A stretch of DNA of 64,000 bases from Polytrichum commune (GCA_950295325.1 OX485804.1:11842001-11906000), one strand, 5' to 3'; shown: positions 48,406 through 61,830, counted from the stretch's first letter. Translations and numbers: made by a program. The notes: generated from the sequence alone by a model not told the origin.

Positions 48406-49200
48406 AATGACATGGTCTTCCAAATAGTTTAGCTTTGGCATAATATAAAGTTGGTCCTCGTGCCTATAAAGTGACATGATAATTCATTGACCATGGATTA
48501 ACTTGTGTTGTAAAAATAAGCAAGCAATGTTTTGGAAATGTAAACACTTGTGTTTCAAATGTTGTTATTTGTACATGTCGTGTCGCCATTATGTAGGTGA
48601 TTGCATATTACAAAACCATAAACATGATATGCGCAAAATTACAGTACCATAGTGAAGATATTAAAGCGGACATGCGGTGGCAATTTAATCTGAAATTGGC
48701 CCAAAAATCCAAAATTATCTAAACTCTAGTTGGTTTTACTGCTTACATGTCTTTGGGAGGTTGCAGCGATGACGACAAAGCAAATGAGAGTCCAACATAC
48801 TCTCATGAACATACAATACTGATTGGACATAATTCGTCTCTGGCATAATGTATACTTGGTTTTCGTGTCTGTTAAAAATGACAAGATAATTCAATGGCCA
48901 TGGATTAACTTGTGCCGCAGTTTATGGGTGGTCAAGAATCCAAGATCGATGTACAAGAAGGTAGACACTAGATTAGGGTCCAATTAGGGCTCAATGCATG
49001 CTTACGTGCCTTTTGGGAGCTTGGGATGACTATGTGGACAATGGGCGTACAATAATGACGGGAGATACAATGACATGGTCTTCTTGCACATAATTTGTCT
49101 TTGGTATTAAGCATAGTTGGTCGCTGTGTCTGTTAAAAAAATGACATGATAATTCATTGGCCAGGGATGAGATTGTGTCGCAGTGGATGGATCCAAGATG
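48405..49200. repeat. Irregular tandem repeat, three diverged copies
   Basis: Copies near 48410-48510, 48820-48920 and 49070-49180 share ATAATTCGTCTTTGGCATAA-like words, GTTGGTC(C/G)TCGTGTCTGTT, the word AATGACATGATAATTCATTG and GCCATGGATTAACTTGTG. Confidence 0.6.
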
Positions 49201-49250
49201 AGCAGGGACTAACTTAGCCCTAGATTAGGGTTTGAAATGCTTCCGTCAGT

Positions 49251-49471
49251 GATCGGGGAGATTTTTGGGCACAATCAGTTGAGATCCTAGTGTCTGCAAG
49301 TCCAACCGGTTACATGTTGACATCCTTTGGTTTTCCTTTAGTAAATTGGGGTATATTCTATAAATTCCTCTAAAACGATTGGTAACTCTCCCCAAATCTT
49401 GAACTTCAACCAGTTATTCTCAAACTGAACCGGCCGGTTCATCTGTAACTAACTGCTGGTTCTCCCCGATC
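49251..49471. mobile_element. MITE with GATCGGGGAGA terminal inverted repeats
   Basis: A 221-bp element begins GATCGGGGAGATTTT and ends GGTTCTCCCCGATC, its near reverse complement. Internal sequence matches 45483-45680 and, more distantly, the triple module at 28365-29445. No coding. No clear target duplication. Confidence 0.7.
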
Positions 49472-52118
49472 ATAGGCTTCTGTGTCTTGCACCTAGCTGG
49501 GATCTTGTAAACCGTGATGCCTACAAACAAGGCTCGACATACTCTCGTGAACTAGCAGTCTAGCACACAATGAGTCAGTCACTGAGAGACAGGATTTTGT
49601 AGCCGCCTGCAGCACTATACAGCTAGGGTGATGCTTCGACACCTCTAGTGTCTGTGTGCATATATATATATATACACACACAGTATGTACGTAGGGAGGT
49701 GGTCCACTAAACAGTCAATCAAGGGTTTCCAAAGAATCCACTTCGAGGTGATGTTTGTGAATAAAACAAGCTAGACTCTGTTACACCATGCACTGATGAT
49801 GGCACGAAGAGACAAACAGGTGAACTAGAGACGCAAACATGGAACTGTTAACAAGTCTCCAGCTGCTCTGAATCTAATCTGATAGAGGACTACTCCTGCG
49901 TGCCGTCATTACCGTCCCTTGAAGAAATATTGAGAATTCTAGGTCAACCTCTTGTCACTACACTGATTATCCCATTTGTGCATTTGGTATTAATACCTGA
50001 AACACACACTGTTATGCCAAATCTCAAAATTAGGGAGGGCTGGAATTGTTATTGAGTCACAATACGGAATTCATGAATACACGTTCATTTTACTATACAT
50101 TTTAAGAAAATTAGTGCGTGTTTTAAGGTGCTTTGAAGTTTATGGTTGCAACTCTAAGAATCATTTGTGATGGTGTAACAACAACAACAACAACAACAAC
50201 ATGTGTTGTAAAGTGTTTACTCCTCCAAACCTGGAGAAAACAATGACGAAAACATTAGTACTTTACGCAAACCCTAGATCTTCTAGTGGCACTAATTTCA
50301 TAGCGTAGAAAAAAATTAATATCACCTTCGCTCATTTCTAATATGCACTATTAGCCAGCCCTCACTAAATGGGGTAATCAGTGTGATGACCACTACGTAT
50401 ATACGAGTCCCACAAAACATGTCATATGCCACTAAATTTTTTGCAAACTTCCTGATACGATAGTTGTCATCTTACCCTGAAAGTAGTCATCGCACCAACT
50501 ATTAAATCCTAGTCTTTGTAGTTGCAGTCATTTAAAACACAACAACTGACATTGTCCTCTGAATTGGTTGGCAGGCATGTCAAAGTACGGACCATATTAT
50601 TCATGTTGGCATTTGACGACAAGATTTATAGATTTGGGAACCAAGCTCATGAGTTTTCCATCCTCTGTTTCATACCTTGCGCTTCCCAGATCCAACATTG
50701 ACTGTGGGTGGGAGACATTACCACAAGAATTATTGAGCATAAATCCCAGCTTATTTCCCAGGCAAATGTTGCAGTAAACTGTGAAGGCTTGGGGATTATT
50801 TACATCATGGACCATGAAGTTGTCCTTTGCTCCTCTAAAACATGTGATTGGTTGTTGAACTCGTCGTGGGATCACTTCGGTTTACATTCACAAGAAGAAA
50901 ATAAAATGTAAGAGTGACCATGAAACTTGAGGTCCCCAAAAAACCTATTTGCATGCCTTACATTATCCATTGTCATGATCTAACGGGTTTTGTGGTGGGA
51001 GAGGTAAAAGACGTTCTCCTGCTGCAAATGACAGGGGACCATGACAGAGAGAGCCGTTTTTATTTTTTATGAGTGGTTTTGCCAAACGTTTCCATAGTTA
51101 TGAGGACAGAAGAGGAGAAGGTCAAACATGAAGAAATCTCTCAAAACCGCCTTCTTTAGGCATACATTAAATCAACACATCGACTTTTTGGTGCATAGTC
51201 ACTTCTCTTGATCCACGTTTGGTTTACACCTAAATAGGAGCCCAAAGACTTTGAAATTGCTTTCTTTAGAAATCGGACCATGGTAAAATGCCCTCTGCCA
51301 TGGGATGACTTCATGGTCCATGATGTAAACAACCTCGTATGGTATTGTCATGGAATGGGCTTAATCGTCTACGTAGTTGTTTGAAGTTGATGTAATTTTC
51401 ATTGCTTTTTCCTTTCTAATTCTGAATATTAGTAAGCATGTACTCTTAATATTCATGCGGCAACATGAAATAATATAGTTGAGCAGTAAACAACACCCAA
51501 TCCCGAATTCTCTCTACTTAATTACTTGCATTTACAGAGATGTCTGCTAATGAGTGAGTACCTGTGCCCTAAGGCCCCAAATTATATTCTCCTCAAAGCG
51601 TGCTCTCAATTGGTTGCAAAAACCGCAGATATCCTGTTAATGATTTAGGCTTATGGGAGGGTATATCATGGAGGAAGTCTCCATAGAAAGGGTCACCAAG
51701 AACAGTTCTCCAATAATATGTGGGGCCACTCTTTGCTTAATGACGATTTGAATGTTGGAATCTTGGGACTCTTGTCTTTCAGATCATACAGTATCATCGT
51801 AACCTGGGTACTTTATGTATTTATTACGAGGTTTGGCAACATCTTGGGGTCGAAGGCATCTTATGTTGTTCAATATGCATGGGCGGGGCTTTATTCCAAA
51901 CTTTTGTTAGTTTGTCCATTCTCATAAACTTCCTAGTGCCCATTAAGGCTCAAGGCCCTTCTCACATGGGGCTCACATGCCTAACAACAATCACAAACTT
52001 TCGCTATAAAGTGAAGATCGCAACGTCCAATAGCATAGAATACGTGAAGCAAAGTTGTTGGCAATTGTATTATAAATCATATTATCCATATTATGCTTTG
52101 TGCTCATGATCTATAACT
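49472..52118. other. Gene-free stretch with microsatellites
   Basis: A TA/CA microsatellite lies at about 49660-49682 and a (CAA)n run at about 50180-50203. Open frames on both strands at 50568-50911 overlap each other, and neither shows a recognisable motif. I cannot support a gene. Confidence 0.45.
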
Positions 52119-52624
52119 TAGGGCTACTCCACACACAAGACTAAGAGCCCGTGACCAGTACACTTCAAGCACTCTCATTGGTGGAAAAGGCAGAGCCGGT
52201 CCAAGTTCACTTCACACTACGCTTGAGGGACCACCGGAGTATGTGAATGCAAGATGGATGTAATGTCCACATGGACTCTTACATGGCATCAAACGGATCA
52301 TGTTTCATGGTTACTTGGACTATTTTCAAAAACCACCTCTTGGAGGTAGGCCTACCACCAAACCAGGAGACCATGGTACTCCGAACGCTCACAACCGTTG
52401 GTTTATTCTATTTTATCATGTGTGAGAACTCGCTTGAATAAAAATTCATTGAAATAGCATTTGGTTGAGGGCCGGGTCACATACAACTTCACACTACACT
52501 TGAGGATCCGTGACCACACTACATTATCTTGGAGGTGTCTTGGGACGGCCTTTGGACACTTTCTTTTGGGCTCTCACAATTTCATGGTCACGGCTCTTGG
52601 CTCGTGTGTGAAGTGGCCCTTAAG
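52119..52624 (+). mobile_element. MITE of about 500 bp, copy A of an inverted pair
   Basis: Starts near TAGGGCTACTCCACACACAAG and ends GTGTGAAGTGGCCCTTA, with terminal inverted repeats including AAGAGCC(C)GTGACCA. Most of its length matches 62783-63283 in reverse complement. A 64-codon frame (52247-52441) survives in both copies but with many amino-acid differences. No transposase. Confidence 0.75.
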
Positions 52625-54142
52625 GACATAAATGTGAGCATTTCCAGGCTTGAATCTTGATGGAGATTCATCTTCTAAGACTTTTAGTCTTCAAGTTGCA
52701 CACATATTTAATACAACTATATAAAGTGCCAAGAAACACCGTGAAGAAGCGACCATAGGTGGATGATGCAAACTAGAAAGTTGTAAAAACATGGTTTATG
52801 TGAAGAAGTTTACAAAATGCAACATAATGATATATAAACCAAGGTCATTTTTGGTGTGGCATAAATTATCATGATTATGGTGTGCCATTTGCATACCATA
52901 AGTGTGCAAGTGGTATGCAATTTCACATAAATGTATGATAGACGTGCCTAACATGGATACTTTTCTCTCTGTACTCACTTCTAGTAAGATATGAAATACG
53001 CAATTAGTGTGAGATGATTAGCAAGTCCAATTCGTGGCCATAGCCATTTGCTCTGTGATTTTGGAGTATATATGAATACCTTATGCATCATGGAAGGTTA
53101 TCTTGTTCGTAAATGAATCTTATAAATTTTTCAATTATGTTGACTATCGAGCCAAGTATGGTTAGCATATTTTTGAGCACGTAGTCCAATTTCTTTTCAA
53201 TACTTGTCATTTTGGTGTTTATTCTTAGATCCCAAGGGATGGACTCTTCACTGGAAACATAAATGACATATGTGGGTGAACATGAAATAAAATCCCCTCC
53301 ATACGAGAAATTTATAAAGAAAAAAAAATGTATAGGTACAAACATTAGGCTAGAAAATAGACTTGTGTCCTTATATTAAGCTTTTCAATTTAATGTGATA
53401 AATGCCTCCACTATGTACACAAAATAAAAATGTAAAATAAATAGGCCTTGTTTACATACGTAATCTCCTTTTCATTTTCCAATGAGAAAGGCATTTACCA
53501 TTTTTCATACATAGTATATATAGTAACTCATAACAATCCAACCTCAAAACTCAAGTCATTTCAATGAAACGAGGTAAATTACATGAAATTGGCACATCTA
53601 TTGTCAAATTTCCTCTAAAACTTAGTGGCCCCTTTTGCACATCTACCTTTACCTCAAAAACACATTAATTTCAATGTGCACACTAGAGAAAAAAACAAAA
53701 CCTCTCCCTTTTGTATACTACTACCTCAAATAACACCCCTTTCTACACTCACGTTAGTTTGTACGTAGTATAAGGAGTTTACCCCCATGGGTCTCACTAG
53801 ATCCATACCAAACCACATACCACTTAAAATATCAATGTCCAAATCATTGCTATGTTGGAATTAGGCATGTCTACCTTGTATGAGAGATTTGAGATAGTTT
53901 ATCATTTTCCCAACTTGAAAGCTTGAGGATTGTTAAAGCAAGGTTGGATACATGTGCAAGATGTGCGGCTCTATTGTGAAGCACTTTTAACTCCACATAT
54001 AATGTCAACCTTGCTAGCTTTGGCTTGGGAATTGTCTCATCTAGTAACTTAGCAAATGCAAATAATGAGGATTGTCATAATTTTCAGTTTCAACATCCAA
54101 GATAGGATGCAAATTCACAAAAAACACTTTCTCTTGAGTGAT
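52625..54142. other. Gene-free stretch
   Basis: Contains the third diverged copy of the dispersed repeat seen at 46000-47040 (about 52960-53240); otherwise AT-rich with nothing recognisable. Confidence 0.45.
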
Positions 54143-54870
54143 CACATAGATGCTCAATAACCGTATTCACTATTGAGCCTAGAATGGTTAATTTATTTTG
54201 AGCACTTAGTCTAGTTTCACTGTAACACGTATTTTCTTTGGGTATCTGTTCCTTGACATAAAGCGTGCAGACTTGCCATGTAGCACTGAAATATAGGACT
54301 CTGATTAAGAAATGAAAATGAAAAAAACACATAGATGCTCGATAATCGTATTCACTATTGAGCCTAGAATGGTTAATTTATTTTGAACACTTAGTCAAGT
54401 CTCACCGTAACACGTAGTTGTTTGGGTATCCGTTCCTTGACATAAAGCGCACAGAACTTGCCATAGAGCACTATAATTTAGGACTCCGATTAAGAAATGA
54501 AAATGAAAAAAACACATAGATGCTCGATAATCGTATTCACTATTGAGCCTATAATGTTTAATTTATTTGGAGCACTTAGTCTAGTCTCACCGTAACACTA
54601 TTTTGTTTGGGTATCCATTTCTTGACATAAAGTGTGTAGACATGCCATGTAGCACTAAAATTTAGGACTCCGATTAAAAAATGAAAATGACAAAAACACA
54701 TAGATGCTCAATAACTCTGTTCACTATTGAGCCTAGAATGGTTAACTTATTTTGAACACTTAGTCAAGTCTCACCGTAACACGTAGTTGTTTGGGTATCC
54801 GTTCCTTGACATAAAGCGCACAGAACTTGCCATAGAGCACTATAATTTAGGACCCCGATTAAGAAATGCA
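54143..54870. repeat. Tandem repeat, four copies of about 184 bp
   Basis: Units begin CACATAGATGCTC at 54143, 54328, 54513 and 54697. Each contains TATTCACTATTGAGCCTAGA, ATGGTTAATTTATTTTGA, TTGGGTATCCGTTCCTTGAC and TTTAGGACTCCGATTAAGAA. The second and fourth copies are most alike, which suggests growth by pairs of units. Confidence 0.9.
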
Positions 54871-55640
54871 ACCACATGCATATATCATAACATATCCTAT
54901 CCTATACATTGGTTGAAGTTGGCAACCAACCCACATGTCCACGTGATTACAAGATGATGACTGTCAGAGTAAGATCGGCTTTAATCGATAAGAATCAATT
55001 TTATTAGCTAGCTAGGGTGCCGGACAAATCGATCCATTTTACTAAACACGAAACCCGGTGCCGGTTAAGCTGTTTTTGTCCACACGTCCATCATAATTGA
55101 TCCATTGTAACTTAATTAGTAGCTGAAGCAAGCTCTCTAATTAAGTACTGACATTGGTACGGCGATGCCAAGATCTTCTTAGCTAGCTAGCTAGTTCGTG
55201 TGCATTATTAACAAGTATATGCTAAAAATCTTGTCCCCCGGCCACGTGCATGATGTTAGAGTAATCAGCTTAATTCTAAGCTTGATAATCAGCACAAGGC
55301 TCCAAGACGCTGGCCTGCTGGCATATATACAGTCTAACCCTATGTTCGGGGAAAACCGACGGTTAGTTCATTATCAGTTGATGGATTTTCTCTCATGGCT
55401 GGTCCAAATTTCCAACCATCGGATGGCAATCCGACTGTAATTTCAATCCTCCGGCAATTAGCCGATGGACCAGAAAATGTCCCGGAAATGTAGCCAATTC
55501 TTCTTGTGAGATACTGGATTTCAGCCGGAAGCATCCAGAGCGCTATTTGACTGGGGCATCTGATGATGCACTTGAGGAAGTACCCTAAACCTTAAACTTT
55601 TTGAATTATGCAACCTTTCCATGACCAAATCCAATTGCTT
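54871..55640. other. Gene-free stretch
   Basis: Short open frames only (for example 55198-55440), with no motif. A TAGC-rich run lies near 55180-55195. Confidence 0.45.
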
Positions 55641-55649
55641 CTATGAAGA

Positions 55650-55720
55650 ATTGGGGGACCCTTGGCCTTCAAGCGGTGAAGGCATTGCTAGGTTCAATTC
55701 CTGCCAAGGATATTAACTCT
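55650..55720 (+). mobile_element. tRNA-like sequence, probable SINE head
   Basis: GGGACCCTTGGCCTTCAAGC then GGTGAAGGC resembles an A box region, and AGGTTCAATTCCTGCC closely matches a B box (GGTTCRANTCC). Spacing is right for pol III. No full cloverleaf closes, so a SINE or tRNA relic. Confidence 0.4.
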
Positions 55721-56000
55721 TCAAATTTAAAGTTTTGAACATGCCTTTCTTTTCTCTTATTCAAGATTTTGTACTAAGAAATGATTTCTAATGACTTTTC
55801 ATACATTTTTTAAACAATTAGTGCCAATATGAATTCCATTTAATTGGATATTGGCCAATGAAAATATGAAAATATAGGCAATTGGCCGATTGATTTTACA
55901 AAAGACCGGCTCTTGCCGATGTAAATTGGAAAAAATCCAACCCTTTGTAGCAACTACCGGCAATTAGCCACTAACTAAGGCTTCAAAAACTTCCCGAACT

Positions 56001-56762
56001 CTGGTCTAACCTTGATAATGTCACACCATCTGTTTCACCAAAAAGAGTGATATAAACAAGGTGTGACATATTTGATAATGTCACATTTTGAAGATTTGTG
56101 CATAATGTGATATTATCAAAAAAATAGGTAGAAAATCAAAATAAAATCACAATGTAAAAAAGAAAATAACAAATATGAGACTTCAATGTTTTTGAATGTA
56201 AAATCTAATTCAAAATTGTGAATAACAACAAGAGCACATCATAAAGTGTCATTGAGATCAGGTAAAGACCTCTCACTAGAGACAAAGAAGCTTATAATGT
56301 CACATTGTTTTGTTGATGTTAAATGTGCAACACCAATTTTAATGAGTTTGTCATGGATTTTTTTCCATTCCTAACAACTCCAGAGTGTTGAAAATTTGAG
56401 AACCTTGGCTAGCCGTAAAATTCAAAACATCTTTAGCATATTTTTGTGCATCGCTTAGCTTCACTACTTGAGACTCATCATCACTGCTATCAACAATCAA
56501 TGGGTCTACTTCCATGGAATCAAGAACTTGTTCGCCATCTTGCACTAATTTATGTTGATCCATCCAACCATCACATACAATCCATCCATACTTGGTATTA
56601 TCACATTTACACTACGGATTTTGGAAAAAAAAATAATGACATTACCAAGGGTGATAGGGATAATAACGAGGGAGTTTTACACAATGAAAATCGGTTTCAA
56701 ACTTTTGGGTGACAATATCAAGGTGTTCTATTAACAAGGGTGACGTTATCAAGGTTAAACTG
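56001..56762 (-). mobile_element. Non-autonomous pogo-like (Tc1/mariner) element with transposase tail remnant
   Basis: The left end TCTAACCTTGATAATGTCAC and the right end GTGACGTTATCAAGGTTAAA are near inverted copies. Further inward repeats of TTGATAATGTCAC and GACAATATCAAGGTG lie inside. A TA follows the right end, as expected of Tc1/mariner target duplications; the left TA is lost. The minus strand keeps a 70-codon frame (56563-56351) with an acidic stretch (DSSDDESQVV), then LSDAQKYAKDVLNFTASQGS. This is like the C-terminal tail of pogo/Tigger transposases. That link is from general pattern, not a search. Confidence 0.6.
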
Positions 56763-56979
56763 TATATCGCCCGAGTTCGAGTCGTTCTTTTAAAAGAATA
56801 TGTTCATTAGGTTATGAAAATACTATGTCAAAGCCGCCTAATCAATACAAAAGCCAAGCATCATGCCGCGACAATGCTCACCTTATAGTAGCAATTAAGT
56901 AGCAATTTCAAGCGAATCGTCACACATTGGTTTTGTAATTAAGCTGAGCCCATGCCAACAGGCTCCCTCAAGAGTCGAG

Positions 56980-57765
56980 TCTATATAGTGGACTCTCGGC
57001 CTCTTGGACCCGGTAACGTTTAGAAAGCGCCCGTTCTGATGCCTGTATTTGGTCCCAAAATGGGCAGCTACTTGTTTCAAAATGAATAGTAAAGATAGTC
57101 TTCAAAGGATTGAAAAATGCAGCTCATTGGTTTTTAAGAGGTGTCTAAACTCCGTAATATCAATCTCCTTAATGTCACTCCTTCTCTTATGTTCTAAAAC
57201 CCTAGGGAACGGATGTTCTCGAACATGGTCTTCTTGGACTGGGTAACTTTTAGAAAGGCTCAATATAGGGTAGAAGTGCCCATTCCGACCCATGTAGTTG
57301 TTCCAAAATGAATAGTGAAAATAGTATGCTAAGGATTGAAAAATGTAGCTCATTGATTTATAAGAGACGTATGATGTAAATACACTCTAGACTCTGTAAT
57401 ATCAAATTCCTCAATGCCACTCCTTCTCTTATATCCCGAAAGCCGAGGGAATGAGTGTTCTCAAACAGGTTCAAAAGAATCTAGTGGACTCTCAGTTCTT
57501 GGACAAGGTAACTTTTAGACTAGCGCAATATAGGGTAGAAACGCTCATTCCGACACCTATATTTGGTCCAAAAGTGGGCACCTACTTGCTTCAAAATGAA
57601 TAGTAAAGATAGCATTCAAAGGATTGAAAAATGCAGCTCATTGATTTTTAAGAGATGTATGATGTAAATACACTCCAAAGTCCATAACACCAAACTCCTT
57701 AATGTCACTCCTTCGCTTATATCCCGAAACCCTAGGGAGCGGATGTTCTCAGTTTAAAGCTCCCT
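56980..57765. repeat. Tandem repeat, three copies of about 250 bp
   Basis: Copies begin near TTGGACCCGGTAACGTTTAG (57002), 57232 and 57495. They share CAAAATGAATAGT(A/G)AA(G/A)ATAG, AAGGATTGAAAAATG(C/T)AG, CTCATTGATTTTTAAGAG, CTCCTTAATGTCACTCCTTC and CCCTAGGGA(A/G)CGGATGTTCTC. A further diverged piece is at 58160-58260. Confidence 0.8.
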
Positions 57766-58370
57766 CCTTGTTATCATGCTTCCCTCTCATATGTTATGGG
57801 TTTCGTCATCAAAGTAAACCACCAAGGAATTCAAACCACATGTTGACATACATCACGTTGTCATCATGGTAGTCATTGTCATTATTGCATTGTTGACTTT
57901 GTATTATTCCATAATATCACATGCTACACTAATTCTCTTTTATCACGCATCCATATTAACACTACAAAACTCATTAATATCACATGCACTTTGGTTGCCA
58001 TAATCATGTTGTTACGGAATTGAGAGTGTCCATACTTAATATATTGATTATCTATGTCACATGTGCGGTTATATTCCGATTTTCTCCTTGAGATAAGATA
58101 GGGTATAAAATATGTGCAGATAAGGTGGGAGTGTCTATTCCAATCATTGACCAATTTTGACACTTATTTTTGGTCCCAAACTGGGCAGATGCTTACTTCA
58201 TTATGGTAACTAAAGATAGTATTCTATGGATAAAAATGCAGCTCATCGATTAAGACATGGATAATGCAAATACGTTCTTATCAAAATACATTCATAGATA
58301 ATGTAATAATATCAATTTTGCACATACGGTTATTTTTTATTTTCTTTTGGGGATAAAATAGTGTACTTAA
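57766..58370. other. Gene-free stretch
   Basis: AT-rich. Holds the diverged fourth copy of the preceding tandem repeat (58160-58260) and nothing else that I can support. Confidence 0.45.
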
Positions 58371-58375
58371 TAAGG

Positions 58376-58535
58376 TCTCTACTCCCATAACATTATCAAG
58401 ATCCATAAAAGTGTTATGTGGGACTGATAGTATTCCACATAGTATTCCTGGATATTCCCCACATTCAATATCCAAGAATACTACGTGGAATACTGTTAGT
58501 CCCACATAACACTGTTATGGATCTTAATAATGGTA
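58376..58535. mobile_element. Foldback MITE, copy 1
   Basis: Two arms of about 70 bp, near reverse complements, meet around CCCCACATTC. The left arm contains AAGATCCATAAAAGTGTTAT, GTGGGACTGATAGTATTCCA and the right arm TGGAATACTGTTAGTCCCAC then ATAACACTGTTATGGATCTT. The second copy is at 63487-63648. Confidence 0.8.
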
Positions 58536-58724
58536 TGCCTTAAACATAATAAATGTGATTTTAAGGCTTGGTGAGGATTTGTATAGAAGTCATATATTTA
58601 GACCTTTGACCTTTAGGGATTATTTGGATATCGTTGAGAAATTTCTCGACAAATGTGTTTTAACATGAACAACTGGTGATACAAAAATAAATAAATAACC
58701 TACGTCAAGCAATCTGAAGTGAAT

Positions 58725-58935
58725 TTGAGCCCGTTGGCCCTACCCTGCTTAAGAATCCTCTTGGTGCAGGGTGGGGTTTACTGCCTACCTTGCAGTGGGT
58801 GGGCTCTTGGCTTCCTACTTACCTATCTCATTTTTTTTTGTCAAGTAAAGGGAAGATTTCACAGCGGGAATCAAACCGCCAATCACTCCATTCGGAAATG
58901 GGTACCTCTTTACGACCACCTGTTAGTTTAGGGTC
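58725..58935 (-). mobile_element. Possible tRNA-derived SINE, minus strand
   Basis: Minus-strand GGTTTGATTCCCGC (near 58880-58867) matches a B box with one change, and TGGTCGTAAAGAGG (near 58917) could be a poor A box. A GC-rich body (CCCACCCACTGCAAGGTAGG) and an A-rich run follow. Weaker than the SINE at 21540-21695. Confidence 0.3.
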
Positions 58936-59719
58936 ATCTTGGACCACTCGAGGATACAATAGAAACTCGAAGGTTAGGATAGGGAAAATACTTGATGACA
59001 AACCTAAAATGTTGCAATGTTTGGGGCATTGTATGCAAAGGACTACTCCTTAAATAAGGTACATGCACCTATTGTGGACATTTTTGGTGAGTTTGGGTAC
59101 TTAGAACTTAGACGCTTCATACAATTGATATGCCAATGATCTTGTTTGATTAGCAATTCAAAGTGGATTTAGACGTCATGCAACTCAAAATGTTTGAAAT
59201 ACATCTCAATTGAGTTTCTAAGTAAGAAGTTCCTATGGATTGTGGTCACATAGGGGGCATGTATTTGTGCTACCAATCTCGGTCATGCACCACCTTTTGC
59301 ATGGGATAAAGTGCTTCTGGAATAACTTATTATGACCTTATCTACACCTCATAATTATGAGAAAGTGGCATCACAAGTTACATGCCACACTTACTTCCAA
59401 TACCTTTTACATATTTCATTAAAGTGTAAAATCGGCAAATCCATGGCCTTACCTATGTTGAAACCTCCATACATTTATAGATTCCATTATTTTGTATACA
59501 TATACGGAGAGTATTACAAATGCTTTGTGTCTTATGCACCCTTAGTTATGTGTGTCCACTACAAGTTGACACTAACCAAAATAGGTGCCCCTACCTTTAA
59601 TCTATGTAGAAGTACATGTCTTCTTCCAAGTTTTGGGTCATGCCATTTTGGCCTACCACACGATGTAACCTTCATGATGATTCTTGCAACATTGTTTGAC
59701 TCAACATGAGCAAGAACTA
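58936..59719. other. Gene-free stretch
   Basis: Contains an open frame at 59332-59709 with no recognisable motif and AT-rich composition. I do not support it as a gene. Confidence 0.4.
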
Positions 59720-60166
59720 CACTAAAAATGATATTTAGTGTCACCAATTCTAATTGTCTTGCTCAATCCTAATTGTAAACCGTGTAGTGTCACCAACACT
59801 AAAATTTAACGCAACATTATTTGTCATTCCTTGTAATTTTTTGGGGGGAGGAGGGGGGGGGTTTATGATTTACAATGTCATAGTTACTATCACTTACCAA
59901 GTATTTTTTCATCCAAATTTCAATCATCCATGACAATATTTCATCACATATTTGTTAGGATGTAAATTATACCAAACATGAGAAAATTTACCCTCGGGTG
60001 GAGCGGAAATGAGAAGAGTAGCCAACAAGTAAGGCGGGTTTTGGCCAATGGATGAACTCATCCATCATCCATGATAAGATTTGTTCACTTATTCATAAGA
60101 AGTGTCATCCGAAAAGTTACCATAGTGACTTAAAATGCCATATGACACTAAATATCATATTTAGTG
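59720..60166. mobile_element. MITE with CACTAAA...TTTAGTG terminal inverted repeats and TA flanks
   Basis: A 447-bp element starts CACTAAAAATGATATTTAGT and ends ACTAAATATCATATTTAGTG, near-perfect inverted repeats that are themselves palindromic. TA flanks both sides. A poly-G run sits near 59845. Its right 105 bp match, in reverse complement, 63684-63786, where a coding frame begins. Confidence 0.7.
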
Positions 60167-60169
60167 TAC

Positions 60170-61830
60170 CATTAGAAAATAATCTCACTCTAACTATGAG
60201 GGGTTCCCGAGGTTTTCACCTTCAACATACATGGCTACAGCAAATCCATGGCCCGATCACACAATGAGGTATCGTATTAGCAAACATAAATTTGAGAATC
60301 TCTCATTTGTGCACCTTCAAGACTACTTAAGGTAGAAGCATCCACATAAAAAACAAACACTTAAGCTCCTTAACATGTTCACAATATTTCACAAATCTTT
60401 CAAACAATTAACAAGTCCATAAAATATCAAGTGCAGTTGAGTTCATGAATCTTTTGACATCGTGTGATTTAGATATGTTTTATGAAAGTCCATACTTTTT
60501 TTATGTTCAGAATTGTTACATAGATCCCCTAAAAAAGGATAATGCTCTATTATTGGAGTCTCTATCAGTCTACCTATTATGTTTTTTAGTCTATAGACAT
60601 AACATTATTAAGTTGCTATCAGCCGTTCCATTCTAAGAATATCTAATCACTTTGCTTCACCTGAATCTCACTTGTTATTTAGGCTGAATCTACTCATTGA
60701 CAAGCATCTGTAAGGTATAATTCTAGTATTCCCGGCCCCACCCAACCTGGTCACTCAACTTAATAATGGCATAAGAACTATATCATAAGTATTCATTTTG
60801 AATTAGGTGCATAACTTGCTAATTAGCGACTTGGAGACCAAAAGATAAAATAACATAATAATAAAATTGGGTTACGGATGACTCAATTGGGTGCTTCTCC
60901 CATAAATGTGATTTTTGTTTTAATGCACAACCTTTGAGGTAACAAGTTGTTTGCAATTGCCTCTAAGGACATTTTACACATGTGACCAAGGACTATAAGA
61001 AGAATTGATTTAGGATTTCTCATGGTCACGGTTGGTAGTCTGAAAATCATGACCAAGAGTTAATTCACATCATTTTTTCAAAGCCTTAATCATCATGGGA
61101 CATAGTTAAAAGCAAACTTAGACCATGATTTAGTGTTTTGAATGAAAACCAAAAAAAAGAAAAAATGACGATGTTTGCTCAATTTGGATTTAATATAATT
61201 ATACATTAATTTTTACTTATGACATGGTCAACTTATTTTCTGCCAAGACAACCTATTTGGGACTTGGGTTCTCTCTTCGCAAGATTCAAATCACACCAAA
61301 CACTATCCAACTCTGGACATGTAGGATTTCATGTCACTACCATGCCCCTTTCTCATTCATTTTTTTGGCATGCTCACCCATGGTCACTTTTATTCTTGGC
61401 AACCTTGTGTAACATGAGGTGGGACTCCCACTCAACGAATGGGAGATTTAAAAAAACGGTGGTCATGGTCATTGATTACTGAGATAGATGTGCCTTAAAT
61501 GGTTACAACTCTGATTTGTACAATCTAACATTGCTTGATATGTGAATGTGAATGAATAAACTGAGTTCAAATGCAAAGAAACCTGAAACCAACCATGAAG
61601 TGATATAAACTTCTAAAGGTGATGACCAAGAGGATCATAACTTGGTCACATAACCCCCTCCCCCTCCCCCCCCCCAACCCAATTTATACTGACTACTAAG
61701 CATAAAATAACTAACAAATTTGAACATGAAATCCAATCTCTTGTAAACACAAGTCTTTTGGTGTATGTGATACCAACGAATTGCAAACAGGTACATGAAC
61801 CACATTAGTCATGTCTACCAAGTTAGTGTA
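60170..61830. other. Gene-free stretch
   Basis: AT-rich with short accidental frames and a poly-C run at about 61650-61675. Nothing recognisable. Confidence 0.45.

Noticed and set aside
50568..50911. Overlapping frames on both strands as a gene
   Set aside because: No recognisable motif, no splice-linked neighbours, and neither strand is favoured by composition.
52247..52441. 64-codon frame also present at 62964-63158
   Set aside because: Shared because the MITE is shared; many amino-acid changes between copies and no sign of selection on protein.
59332..59709. 125-codon plus-strand frame
   Set aside because: AT-rich, no motif, no splice partners; treated as accidental.
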